Source: Cherax quadricarinatus
Lineage: Eukaryota > Arthropoda > Malacostraca > Decapoda > Parastacidae
Direction: 5' to 3'
Assembly (NCBI RefSeq): GCF_038502225.1
Contig: NC_091355.1
Span: 10,851,948-10,915,947 of the forward strand
Length of the DNA stretch: 64,000 nucleotides
Shown here: positions 22,802 to 34,272 of the stretch, piece after piece
How the letters are laid out: each line of letters begins with the position of its first letter
Position numbering within the stretch: position 1 is the first letter of the stretch
Position numbers and translations under genes: made by a program
Notes under the pieces: generated by a model
Told to the model about the DNA's origin: nothing
What the model saw: only the letters and a program-made list of their open reading frames with translations
Database searches by the model: none

Positions 22802-23489
22802 CTAGAAAGGGGACCTCTTCAAAGGGGCTCCTTGGAGTGGTGAAGAGGCTCTTGGTCTGACGAATTAGACCTGTTGGTCTCCTTCCTCAGACCGAACCTA
22901 ATTACCCCCCAATTCCACCTAACCTATCCCATCCTCCCTTTTTCCTTTCCTCCTCCTCCCCCTCCTCCCTCCCTTATTCCCTTCCTCTTTTTGGCCTTTG
23001 GGATTCTTCCCACAGGCCTACTGGTTCATAGGTAGGGAGAAGGGTACCGGGGTCAATCCCATTCCGTTGAGGTTCTTGGCGGTGGTGTAGTTTGCCATGG
23101 AATCTGGATCGCCTGGGGATATCCCGTTCCCTCTCCGGTCTCCCGGGGTTTGGCTTTGGGTGTCTTTTGGGCGACAGGTGTACCTCTGGAAGCCGCCTTT
23201 CAGATTCCAGGGGTGGTGGCCAAAGGAGGTATGCTTTGTGGTGGATATTCGGCCACCCTCTCTTTTGTTAACCGAGGTAGCTCGGCAGATGTGAGGTTGC
23301 TATCCTGGATTGCTGGTTTACTGGCATGAAGGGTAGGGTATGGTAAGAGTTCCATGCCGCATCTGCACTACTTGCCGTGTTGAGGTCCTCTTGGGTGCGG
23401 AGGGCGATTTCCGGCCTTTTCATTCCTTTTCATTTCTTTTCTTCTTTCTTTTTTTTCTTAAAAACAAAAAGAAAAGGAGTAACCTAATC

Positions 23490-24545
23490 ATGGAGATCCC
23501 ACTCTGTGAACCTACTACCCCCGGGCCCCTTCTTGATACCGCACCTCATTCTGACCCTGCCTTGTTTTTTGACCACTCTTCGGACACTCCTGCTGCCCTT
23601 GTACCTCTTGCTGGTGTTGTTTCCTCACCCGCTTCAGGTACCGAGCTTTCGACTGACTCCTTCGATTTGTCTGACCTCTGCTCTCCTTTGACTATGCTTC
23701 CGGCCTCTCCCTCTACGGTGTGGCAATTTTTGAATCGCCAGCCCGTTCCATGTTGAACCAACTCTGGTCCCACTCCTAAATGCCAACGACAATTGCCTGA
23801 TGATGATACTGCACCACCTTCTCGTTCTTCTCAGAAAAGATCAGCAAGTCATGCACTCCCTTTCCACGCTCAGTTTCGGAATACACAATGGACTAAATTC
23901 TTTACATTACATCTGATTTCCTCTATTGCTTATCTTTCCAACCACAGTATTGGCAAGGTGCTCCTATGCCATGTTAGTAGAGATATTTCCTTTCATGCTC
24001 TCAAGAATGGTACGTGCATCATCACTGTCCAGAATGCTACTCAAGCTCACGATCTTTCTCTTCTGTCACATATCGGTACTATTCCTGTCACTATCGATAA
24101 ACATCATTCCCTCAATTTTTGTAGTGGTACTGTCATTCTGCCTCATACCATAGTCCAACAGAATTTTCAGACATGTGGCAATGACATTCTCAAACAGCTG
24201 GAACTCCAGGATCTCCCAATCCTCAAGGTAGACAGTTATGCCCTTCCTGCCTGCGGGCAGAGACGATACCCTTGCAATGTGGCTCGATTAACTTTTGACA
24301 GCCATGAACTCCCATCCCAAGTTCAAAAGGTGATCCCTACACAGTGTAGAAATTGCTGGCGATTTGGTCACCCATCGAAATATTGCAGATCTATACCAGA
24401 ATGCCCAGTCTGTGGTGCCGATGACCATTCTAATACATCTTGCAGTCAACCTTCCTCTTGCCTTAATTGTCATGAGGCTCGCCCTTCGTACTCTTACCGT
24501 TGCCAGATATACTTAAATGAGCGTGAAATCCGTTGCCTCAAATAG
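23490..24545 (+). pseudogene. Gag-like ORF1 of the I-type LINE
   Basis: It starts at ATG 23490 (MEIPLCEPT). The frame is interrupted by TGA at 23754-23756, continues in the same frame from 23757, and reaches a TAG at 24543-24545. Zinc knuckles lie near the C-terminal end: CRNCWRFGHPSKYC, CPVCGADDHSNTSC and CLNCHEARPSYSYRC (the third lacks the usual His position). The N-terminal part is Ser/Pro/Thr-rich. After the TAG the same frame runs on through a Ser/Pro-rich tail to about 24930, so that TAG may also be a mutation rather than the natural end. Confidence 0.87.
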
Positions 24546-26581
24546 GCAGAAGGTCTCCCTTATGCTATGGCAGTTTCTCATCTCCACCTCCAAGGGAGAC
24601 TGCCCCGTGTTTCTTATTCTCGTGTTTCAAAATGTCCCCCTACTTCTGGGGTCCAATCTTCTGCAGCCTCCTCTGTGGTTACCCCTCCCATAGTCACTCC
24701 TGTATCTAATTCTTTTGCTGTCCTGGGCTCAGACGTCCCTACTACAACACCTCAGTCTGTTCTCACATCTTCGCGTTCTCCCTCACTAGCCCCAGTATCG
24801 ACAAGACCTCGTAAGACACCTTCTACCAATCGCCCCTCTACTTCTCAGAAGTCCAAAAAATCCCCATTGCTCAAATCTTCTTTGCTCCCTCCTTCCCTTC
24901 TTCCACTTCCGTGTTTACCTTTCCAGTCTCTGTGCCTAGCAAACCCACTAGATGTTGCCAATGAAATTGGCAATCATCTGGTCTGTATTTCTCAGGGGCT
25001 CCATCTATGCCCCTCGTTTCTTTCCTCGAAGTTTGCCAGAGAGTTAGCACCCTTGGACTTTTCTTCTCTCAGAGAAGAACAGTATAATGTGCCTTTTACA
25101 CTTCAGGAACTGGAGGCAATACTTTCAGCTTGCCGATCATCGGCAGCTGGGCCTGATGACATTCATATTCGGATGTTACAACATTTACATCAGTCAGCCC
25201 TTACAGTCCTTTTACACCTCTTCAATCTTATTTGGTCACAAGGAGTTCTTCCCCAGCTGTGGAAATCTGCCATTGTTCTCCCTTTCCACAAACCGAGTAC
25301 TACGGGACATGATGCCTCCCACTATCGTCCCATTGCTTTACCAGTGCAGTTTGCAAAGTGATAGAACGTCTGGTAAATCGACGTTTAATGTGGTATTTAG
25401 AGACACACAACAGTCTCTCCACTAGTCAATATAGCTTTCATAAGGGCCGTTCTACGTATGTTCGTAATGCCTTTGCGAATAACCACTCAGTTACTGCCAT
25501 ATTTTTTGACCTTGAGAAGGCATATGACACAACTTGGAGGTATAATATTTTGGCCCAAGCCCACTCCTTAGGCCTCCGAGGCAATCTACCATCCTTCCTT
25601 AAGAAATTTTTAACTGACAGACATTTCCGTGTTCGGGTTAATAATGTGCTCTTCCCAGACTTTCTCCAAGCTGAAGGTATCCCCCAGGGATGTGTTCTGA
25701 GTACAACACTTTTTCTCCTTGTTATAAATGATTTGACCTCTAGTCTTCCATCCAATATTTGGTCATCCCTCTATGCTGATGACTTCGCTATTGCTTGTGC
25801 AGGCGCTGACTGTCACCTCATTACAGTTTCTCTCCAGCATGCGGTCGACCGTGTTTCCAATTGGGCCACCACACATGAGTTTAAATTTTCCAGTACCAAA
25901 ACTCACCAAATTACTTTCACTAGACGCTCTGTCATCTCCGATCATCCTTTGTACCTCTATGGCTCCCGTATCCCTGAACATGATACAGTCAGGTTTCTAG
26001 GCCTTCTCTTTGACCGTAGGTTATCCCAGAAACCTCACATTACCTCTCTGAAGGCAACTTGTCACAGCCGGCTAAACCTTCTTAAAACCCTTGCTCATCT
26101 TTCATGGGGAGCTGATCGTCGAACTCTCCTTTGCCTACAATCAGCCCTCATTTTGTCGAAACTCGATTATGGTGACCAGATCTATTCAGCGGCCTCTCCT
26201 GCTACTCTCTCTAGCCTTAACCCCATCCATCACCAAGGATTACGTTTATGCCTTGGTGCTTTTCGCTCTTCCCCTGTTGAGAGCCTCTATGCAGAAGTGA
26301 ATGTTCCATCCTTGTCCAATCGCTGTGATGCCCATTGCCTTCGTTACTATGTACACTCCCATGATCTCCTCAATCCTTCCAGTTATAGAATGGTCACCGA
26401 TATTAGTAGACATTCTTTATTTGTTCACCGCCCCTGTTTGCTCCGTCCCTTCTCTCTTCGCCTACATTCGCTCGTCTCTTCATGTAGCATCTCACGTTTC
26501 CCTACCATCCCTGGGAAGTTCCAGCTGTTCGAGTCTGTTCTTTCTCACTCCCTTGCTCGAAAGCCCAACTGCCTATGGTAG
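24546..26581 (+). pseudogene. ORF1 tail joined to reverse transcriptase; endonuclease deleted
   Basis: The frame 24567-25361 passes from a Ser/Pro-rich gag tail (to about residue 120) straight into RT sequence (LREEQYNVPFTLQELE, SSAAGPDDIHIRML, HYRPIAL) with no endonuclease between. This suggests a deletion of ORF2's N-terminal half. A frameshift near 25345 leads to 25358-26581: FFDLEKAYDTTW (motif A), EGIPQGCVLSTTLFLL, SSLYADDFAIAC (catalytic YADD), VRFLGLLFDRRLS and the NPIHHQGLRLCLGAFRS block. It belongs with the I-type (RNase H-bearing) LINEs, and its relative is at 15965-17345. Confidence 0.9.
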
Positions 26582-26589
26582 CTTCCCGC

Positions 26590-27466
26590 TTTCTTTTTCT
26601 TGACCATTTCCACTCTCATTCTCATGCCATCACAGATGGCATGAGAATGAGATGGCTCTAAGTCTTCTGACGGCATCGGATTCACAGCAGTGTTTCCGGA
26701 GAGCATCGTGCGAGGGCATTTACTATCTTCGGCTAACATTTTTACTGCTGAATTGTATGCCATTCTTGCAGCACTTATCCGTATTGCATCTATGCCTGTG
26801 TCACCATTTGTGGTTGTCTCAGACTCCCTTAGTGCTCTACAGGCTATATGAAAATTTGATACACCTCACCCCTTAGTTCTCCGTATCCAACTTTGGCTAT
26901 GCCGCATCTCTACCAAGCATAAAGATATTGTTTTTTGTTGGGCCCCTGGTCATGCTGATGTACAGGACAATGAACAGGCAGACACTGCTGCGCGGTCAGC
27001 AGTACATGACCTACCAGTTTCATATAGAGGTGTTCCATTTACGGACTATTTTGCTGTAATAGCTACCCACCTTCACACCCGTTGGCAACAACGTTGGTCT
27101 AATCTGCTTGGTAACAAATTTCAGTCTGTTAAACAGAGTATAGGTAACTGGCCGTCTTCTTGTCATCAGTGTCGAGGTTGGGAGACTACTCTCTCCCGTC
27201 TTCGCATTGGCCACACTCATCTTACTCATGGGTATCTCATGGAGAGGCGCCCTGTTCCTCTCTGTGAAAAGTGTAAAGTTCCAGTATCGATTAGCCACAT
27301 TCTGTTAGACTGCCCTCTCTATCAACGAGCACGCAGAATTAACCTCCAACGTCATCTCCGCTCTACTACTCTTTCTTTACCTTTCTTTCTTGCTGATGGA
27401 CCCACCTTTAATCCTGACTCTTTCATTGACTTCTTGACAACGACTGATTTACTCCACAAACTCTGA
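26590..27466 (+). pseudogene. RNase H and zinc-binding C-terminus of the I-type LINE
   Basis: RNase H landmarks are ITDGMR (where TDGS is expected), TAELYAILAAL (catalytic Glu), VVSDSLSALQAI (catalytic Asp) followed by a stop, and CWAPGHADVQDNEQADTAAR (His/Asp end). Downstream LRIGHTHLTHGYLM ... CEKCKVPVSISHILLDC is the Cys/His motif typical after RNase H in I and R1-like elements. The frame ends at a TGA at 27464-27466. Confidence 0.9.
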
Positions 27467-27627
27467 TGATGATACCTTTCGCACTCCCCTCAGCCCTTTC
27501 TACCTCAATCTCTTGCTGCCCTCTACCCTTTCACTACCCACTGACCCGCTGTTTTCCGTAACCTATTACTCATCCATCTCCCTTTTGCCACCTGATACAC
27601 TCGCTTCCTTCCTGCCCTGCAGCGCTG

Positions 27628-27675
27628 TATAACCCTTGTGGTTTAGCGCTTCTTTTTTATTATAATAATAATAAT
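27628..27675 (+). other. LINE 3' hairpin and (AAT)n tail
   Basis: AGCGCTGTATAACC and GGTTTAGCGCT can pair (AGCGCT with AGCGCT, AACC with GGTT) around CTTGT, followed by TTCTTTTTTATTATAATAAT and the TSD. This is the presumed recognition site for the element's own RT. The same structure ends the SINE family listed below. Confidence 0.85.
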
Positions 27676-27686
27676 CTAGAAAGGGG

Positions 27687-28235
27687 GCGGATGACTGCAG
27701 GGAAGGGAGTATTTCTAGGACTGACCTACGCGGCCAGGGTTCTCCACAAATCCCACAACTACTATAGAGATCACACGATCACACACACTCTTGCAGTTGT
27801 AGCTCAGATAAACAAGCTTCCAAGACCTCCTTAGAGCTACTGGATAATAGCTAACACCCTAGACCATGGTTAAACCTAATACTAATAACTGCTCTAAGAA
27901 CCACGCAGTTTGATAAGGAAACTATCTTCAGAGAACTACTCAAGAAGTGGAGTTCTCTGCAGATATTTCCGTCATCACAGAGCGTTGCAACAAAAATTAT
28001 ATACGTAGAAGTAATAAAGATATGGAGGAGGTAAAAAAGAAATTTGTGCTGTATTACAGACGTATACGTCACTTTATAAACAACGTAGATGCGTTAGTCT
28101 CTCAACCTTTGAAAACGAAGTCTTAACTAAGAATGTGTAGTTGCACCAGACTGGTCATTACCAGCCTGTATATTATCAGACGACTTTACTTCACTCGTAT
28201 TAATATGTAACCGTCTACTAAACTATGAAGGCTCG
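27687..28235. other. No gene recognised
   Basis: AT-rich with short open frames only, and no repeat recognised. Confidence 0.45.
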
Positions 28236-29465
28236 CTGGGGAGACTCCCCAGAGTGCCCTCACCTCCTGGGGCGGAGGTGAGGACTGCCTGGGGAGTATC
28301 TGGAGCGGGGGTGATGGAGCCCTGGGGAGTATCTGTAGGGGGTGAGGGAGCCCTGGGGAGTATCTATAGCGGGATGAGGGCGCCCTGGAGTGTCTATGGG
28401 GGTGAGGGCGCCGTAAGGAGTGTCTGTGGCGGAGGTGAGGGCTGCTTGGGGAGTATCTGGAGCGGGGTGAGGGCGCCCTTGGGAGTATCTGTAGGGGGGT
28501 GAGGGGGCCCTAGGGAGTGTCAATGGGGTGAGGGCGCCGTGAGGAGTGTCTGTGGCGGGGGTGTGGGCGCCCGGGAGAGTGTCTGTGGGGGTGAGGGCGC
28601 CCTGGGGAGTACCTGTAGCGGGGTGAGGGCGCCCTGAGGAGTGTCTGTGGCGGGGGTGTGGGCGCCCGGGAGTGTGTCTGTGGGGGTGAGGGCGCCCTGG
28701 GGAGTACCTGTAGCGGGGTGAGGGCTAACTGAGAAGTGTCTATGGCGGGGGTGTGGGCGCCCTGGGGAGTGACTTTAGGGGTGAGGCCGCCGTGAGGAGT
28801 GTCTGTAGCGGAGGTGAGGGCACCCTGGGGAGTATCTGTGGCGCGGGTGAGGGCGCCCTAGGGAGTATCTGTAACGGGTTGAGGGCGCCCTGGGGAGTCT
28901 CTGTGGGGGTGAGGGCGCCGTGAGGAGTGTCTGTGGCGGAGGTGAGGGCACCCTGGGAAGTATCTGTAGCTGGGTGAGGGCGCCCTGAGGAGTGTCTATG
29001 GCGGGGGTGTGGGTGCCCTGAGGAGTATCTGTAGGGGGGTGAGGGGGGCCCTGGGAGTATCTGTGGGGGTGAGGGCGCCCTGAGGAGTGTCTGGCGGGGT
29101 GAGGCCGCCCTGAGGAGTCTCTGTATGGGGTGAGGGCGCCCTGGGGAGTGCCTATGGCGGAGGTGATGAGGCCGCCCTGAGGAGTATCTGTAGGGGGGAG
29201 AGGGCGCCCTTTGGAGTGTCTGTGGCGGGGGTGAGGGCGCCCTGGGAAGTGTCTGTAGCGGGAGTGAGGGCGCCCTGAGGAGTCTGTGGCAGGAGTGTGG
29301 GCGCCCTGAGGAGTATCTGTAGGGGGGTGAGGGTGCCCTTGGGAGTGTCTGTGGCGGGGGTTGGGGCGCCCTGAGGAGTATCTGTTGCAGGGTGTGTGGG
29401 CGCCCTGGGGCGTGTCTGTGGCGGGGTTGAGGCCCCTTGGTGAGAGGGGAGAGTATGGAGCGGGG
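28236..29465. repeat. GC-rich 31-36-bp minisatellite, about 37 units
   Basis: The core is GGGGTGAGGGCGCCCTG followed by GGGAGTATCTGTAGCG, with units of variable length. The strand is strongly purine-rich (G on +). Minus-strand frames of 245-269 residues rich in Pro/Arg/Thr are repeat artefacts. Confidence 0.93.
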
Positions 29466-29563
29466 GTGCTCTGCCATAGAGGTGGATGGTAGCCTGGGAC
29501 TGAAGGACTGAAATCGATGTGCGTGTTCAGAAAGTGAGGCAGAAGAGGAGAGGTGGTATTACT

Positions 29564-29600
29564 ATCCCTGCCTGACTGCAACATGCAGTCAGGCAGGGAT
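29564..29600. repeat. Perfect 17-bp inverted repeat with 3-base loop
   Basis: ATCCCTGCCTGACTGCA, then ACA, then its exact reverse complement. It lies just past the GC-rich minisatellite. Confidence 0.9.
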
Positions 29601-29890
29601 GTGTTTATTTTTCCATTGTGTCGATATTTTAAACCATTTATTTATTATTTGCCAGTGTAATACTTTGTATAACAAGCAGTTAAGAATGGTCTCAATTCCT
29701 CATTAACACTACGACCCGGTGCACAAAGTAACATGCTGTACGTGGCTCTCAGTGCTTCCACTCTGACATTTCTATTTTTAACAATTTATTCTCTCGTCTT
29801 GGCTATCCTACATATTTCATAAGATCGTTTTTTCCCCTTATGAAGAACATTTTTCCAATACATGTATTAATCTTTGAACTGATGCCAAGA

Positions 29891-30135
29891 GATCCTGTCG
29901 CTGTGTTGTGTCCATCTGGATACAACTGCTAGTTTACAGGAGATGCTGTTGTTTGTTGTGTTCATCTGGATACAACTGCTAGTTTACAGATCCTGTTGTT
30001 GTTTGTTATATCCACCTGGATACAACTGCTAGTTTACAGGAGATCCTGTTGTTGTTTGTTGTATTCACCTGGATACAACTGCTAGTTTACAGGAGATCCT
30101 GTTGTTGTTTGTTGTATCCGCCTGGATACAACACA
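29891..30135. repeat. About 56-bp tandem repeat, 4.5 units
   Basis: CTGGATACAACTGCTAGTTT recurs at about 29918, 29970, 30016 and 30070, separated by GATCCTGTTGTTGTTTGTTG-type stretches. The fifth unit breaks off after GGATACAAC. Confidence 0.92.
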
Positions 30136-31419
30136 TATCAAATCTTCGTAATCACCAGTTGTCTCTAGATACTTCGGATATCTTAAATAATTAGTCATTC
30201 ACCTTAAAATACTCAAATGAAAAATTCCATGGAGCTCCAACAGGCTTCAGTGGAACCCAGTTTAGAAGACCTTGAAGAAGACGAAGAAAAACAAGAAAAC
30301 ACTGTAGGTTCAATATTTCACACTTGAGAAGTTTTCGTACAATCAGCAATTCTCGTATATCCCAGACTAGTTTTTTCTTCCTCTGACGTTGTCCCTGTGA
30401 TCCATCTCAGCACATACACAGAGTTGATGTTACTTATTCTACAGACGTATTTATGTTTATTTGGATTAATAGACAAACTTCTATCCGTCTCCTCGATGTA
30501 GATTCTGTGGCATCCTCAGCAGGAAATACTGTAAACCTCTGCTTTGTTTTCAGGTATATGGTGTCGGTAAATAAGACACTTTTGCAATATTTGAGTATAT
30601 TCTAGAATCGTTTCACCAGCCAGTGGCTGACTAAACGTTTCCATAATAAAGACACCCAAATGTTGCACAAGTGCCTTATTTATCAACCTGTCGAGAAATT
30701 CCTTTCAACTTCTTTTGGAGTGAGTCGCCCTTGTGAAACTTTCTAACTGGGACACCTTCGATCCGCAGACCATTCGAATTGGTGTTATATTTCGCCTTGA
30801 TGACCCTATCCTTGCTGCAGTGCATCGGCAAACCGTTTCGGGTACCGTAGTCATCTTTGTCATAGATCTGTGGAAAACATCACAAGATGTGAAGAGATTT
30901 TCAACATCATCTAGAGAGCCTTACAACAGCCGGGTGCCCAGCAATAAAAAGAGCCATCCGAACTACCCGGATCTGATGACAGTCAAAGCATGCAGTTGGA
31001 ATCAGCTTGCAAGTCTGAACAGATGGGAAACAGGTGGTGTGAAACTGCATATGACCATCAACACTGGTTGACACCTATCTCCAAAACATCAGGGAGAAGC
31101 TGCCAGCTTCAGGGAATCCCAGAAGTCTAAAAAATACATTGAACTTGTTCATAACATGCTTGTTTTTAAAAGTTCAGAAATTCTCGGTTCATGGGGAAGG
31201 ACCACATTAAAGTTCCAGGAGGAATTAGACAAAAAAACTCACCAGGAAAACTTAGAATCCCGGACCAACTAGTTTTCTGCTCCGTCTACTCAGAACTGAA
31301 ATTCGCAGAGGTTATGTCTATTGTATCTTGGGTGTCTCCCAGCTCTGAGGAACTGGAGGAAGTATTTTAAATGTAATTGTTGACAAACACACTGTGTACT
31401 TGTAATGTATACCTTAAAT
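30136..31419. other. No gene recognised
   Basis: The longest open frame (30733-31071, +, 112 residues) shows no recognisable motif. It may be decayed coding sequence of an unidentified element. Confidence 0.4.
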
Positions 31420-31541
31420 CAGTGATGTTCAACCAAAGCGACTAGTCACCCTAGGGTGACCCAGGATAGGGTTTTATCACCGTACTGAGTTGGATCACGC
31501 CAACCGGCCAGGTGACTAGCCACCACAGTTGAAAAGCACTG
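31420..31541. mobile_element. Possible small hAT-like MITE
   Basis: The left end CAGTGATGTTCAACC and the right end (reverse complement CAGTGCTTTTCAAC) are imperfect terminal inverted repeats of roughly 30 bp, both leading into CTAGTCACC. The CAGTG start resembles hAT ends. No clear 8-bp target duplication is seen, so confidence is limited. Confidence 0.5.
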
Positions 31542-33808
31542 ACATGGAGATACTACTACTACGTCGAATTATTGTTCCCTGTGGCCCCTGTTGGCTGTAT
31601 ACCTCCTCACAATGCTCCTAGCATTGCAGTTTATTATGTCTATTCTTCATCTGCAATGGAAGATCGCGTGGCGAGGAAATACAGGCTTTAGAAGACGTTC
31701 TCTATGTACTCTTGTTCCTCCTTCAGGAATTCGTCTCTACAGACTCTGAATGCCGGTAAGAAAAAACACGATTTGGCACCGATCGTGGCGAGATAAAAAG
31801 TGAATTAGGTCATTTTTGTTGTTTTCCAGTATACCGGAAATGATGGCGTTAACTTCCTCCTCTAAGGTAACCTGTATGGAGGGATCTACCTGGTGTAACA
31901 GCTACTGAAAGTGCTACACACTGAACCGCTTGGGTACGACAACCAACACAATGTTAACATATCTTAACCACGTGATGTGTCATGGATTGATACTGTTGAA
32001 ATGATCTTTTTCCAGGTATTGCAGATACAAGTTGGCTAGCACAGTACTCATAAGTGACTTCAGTGCTGAATTGATTTTCTCCCACAGGAGAACAAATTGA
32101 AGCTATGGCCGCCTGTAGTCCCTCACACCGTGAATCACCTAACTCTAGCACCTGACTTTCACCCAGCATGATCATTTAAGCTGTCTTGCGTACCTGTTAC
32201 CTAGAAGAAAAAACTACCCGTGGGCGAAACGTAGTAGTAATAAGCGTCTTTATTTTCACTTGTCTGTTTTATGCCTCCACTTTGCACCAGAAAACCCCTT
32301 GTTGAGAGTAAAATATTTAAAGAGATTGTCTGTGTATTTCTACCACCACTTGAGGTCTTCTTCAGCAGAGAGGAGCAAGTTATAAAAGGATTGCAGGTGT
32401 TGGTAAAATTCAGCATAAGATGTGTAGAGAGTCTTAAGGAGCACTGCAGCTCAACTCATACATGAGACCCAGGAGTTATAATTTATCTCCTCCAAGAGGT
32501 CCAGGAGCTAGAGATTAATAACTTCAAGGCTCTCAGACGCTTCAGCTCAACACCCCTCCAGGGAGGTATCGTGACGCTGGTGAGGAGCACTTTATCCAAG
32601 GAACTGGACCTATTCTCCCCATCCTTGGATTGAGTCCGATTGTCTCCATTCCTCAAGCCCTATATAATCTGCACGGGTTTAGCGTTTCCTCTTATATATA
32701 GTAATAATATAGCTTAATACAGGAAAGCATAGGAAGGGAGCTGAGAGGACCTGGAACAGTCGACCTAATATCTTATTGAGTTTTAATGTTATGAAAAGCA
32801 CCAGCGTTGCTCTAAAATATTTTTTTCGTGGCTTTCAGTGCCAATTCTGCGAGTTAATATTTGTTTACATGCTGCTACATGTGGGCAACAATGGAGCCTA
32901 CCTCAACGCTGACATTTATCATAGGGCTGCCCCCGCCATAGGGCTGTAAACAGTACTCTACTAGTACAGATTAACAACTCCTTTGAAAGCCAGCGACGGG
33001 GCACTGTTTAGACACGATCTGTATCAAGATTTCGTTCCTGACGAATATATTATCATCACCAACCTATCATTCGCTGAAAAATCTGTATATATTTTTTGAA
33101 ATATCAGTGGCATAGTGGTAACTTTCTTAGCCTTGCTTGTCGGGTTGATGGTTCGAGGCTCGAACAAATCTTCCGTTCTCCAGCTGTTATATTCACGTTA
33201 GTGTAAACTTTTATATTTCAACACTAAGTCATGTCACATTACCTTGATAGATCTAGCCCATACATGTGTAGGAGCAGCTAGCAACAAGAACGAAAGGAAC
33301 ACGTCAGTAGGGTTTCTGATTCATGTGAGATGTAATGCGCAATACATTGTTGATATCCATGAACCCGTCATATTTATTTTTTAAAACTTGCCAGCGTACT
33401 TACTTCAATTATATTAATTATTAGTTTGTGAGAAGAGATGCTGGACAAGATAGCTAAGGATGCGGGGAGCGACAAGGAAGCAGGTTGCTGAAAAAAATAG
33501 CTTATATATATATATAACAGAAGTGTCAAGGAACGTACCTCTGGCATTGTCTGGAAAGCCTGACAAAAATTAATTAAAGGGAAATTGAGGTTAAAGTCAA
33601 TAGAGAAACAACACTGCAATAGTGTCGAGAAAGTGGAGCAGTTGCATTACTGGGAGAGTTATAAAAGAGACTTGTTCTCATAAATGAATTAGCAGAAAAT
33701 GGTAAGGTCAAAAGTTTTGTTACAATATATTGAACCTAACGAGGGTACAAATATTGTCCTGTAAAAAAATAATAATTATGCACACTATTTCAGAAGAATA
33801 AATCGCAA
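31542..33808. other. No gene recognised; tail fragment at 32645-32705
   Basis: 32645-32705 contains GGGTTTAGCGTTTCC and a TAGTAATAAT end, a diverged copy of the LINE/SINE tail on +. 32200-32240 has GAAGAA...GGGCGAAACGTAG, a GAAACG-type motif like that at 53815. 33110-33180 is weakly tRNA-like (GGTTCGAGGCTCGAAC). Confidence 0.45.
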
Positions 33809-33821
33809 TGCTCTATCTGGA

Positions 33822-33873
33822 TTATTATTATAATCAAGGGGGAAGCACTAAACCCGTAGGATTATACAGCGCC
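33822..33873 (-). mobile_element. 52-bp retro-insertion of SINE tail with 13-bp TSD
   Basis: TGCTCTATCTGGA at 33809-33821 and 33874-33886 is the duplication. The insert is the tail hairpin and (AAT)n of the SINE (minus strand: CAGGCGCTGTATAATCC ... TTGATTATAATAAT). Confidence 0.93.
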
Positions 33874-34104
33874 TGCTCTATCTGGAATAAGTTAGAACTG
33901 CCCAATTATAACTGAAGATTGAACGATATTTCGTGTTCTGTATGTCTTCACTACCTGGTTTCATGGGTCTAATCTCTTCCAGCCTTTCCCTGACATTCTT
34001 ACTCATGCTTCTTGTACCAAGTTTAAGCTGAATAAGAGTCTACGGTAACTCCCAACTTCATTTCCCTGATGCTCATGTCCACCGATCTTTCTCCATCGAT
34101 CACA

Positions 34105-34272
34105 TTATTATTATTATAATCAAGGGGGAAGCGCTAAACCCGGAGGATTATACAGCGCCTGGGAGGGGGGGGATGTGGAAGGCATTCAGGCTTAATTCGG
34201 GGAACTGGAGCACAGATCCAATTCCCTAAATCAAGAGCCCCTCACCAACATCAAGGAACCTTCCTTGAGGGG
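34105..34272 (-). mobile_element. Full-length hairpin-tail SINE with 12-bp TSD
   Basis: CCATCGATCACA is duplicated at 34093-34104 and 34273-34284. The 168-bp insert on the minus strand runs from CCCCTCAAGGAAGGTTCCTT to the GCGCTGTATAATCCTCCGGG hairpin and (AAT)n. Confidence 0.95.

Larger units (their letters stand above)
22802..27686 (+). mobile_element. I-type LINE, nearly full length, with 11-bp TSD
   Basis: CTAGAAAGGGG at 22802-22812 and 27676-27686 is the target-site duplication. The body is 22813-27675: a GC-rich leader, gag-like ORF1, RT, RNase H and a C-terminal zinc motif, then a 3' hairpin and (AAT)n tail. The endonuclease part of ORF2 is missing. The copy is dead (stops and frameshifts) but has well preserved ends, so it was inserted relatively recently. 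Confidence 0.92.

Noticed and set aside
28740..29584. Pro/Arg-rich 245- and 269-residue minus-strand frames
   Set aside because: Low-complexity translation of the GC-rich minisatellite in two different frames at once.
30733..31071. 112-residue open frame as a host gene
   Set aside because: No recognisable motif or splice context; left as unassigned.
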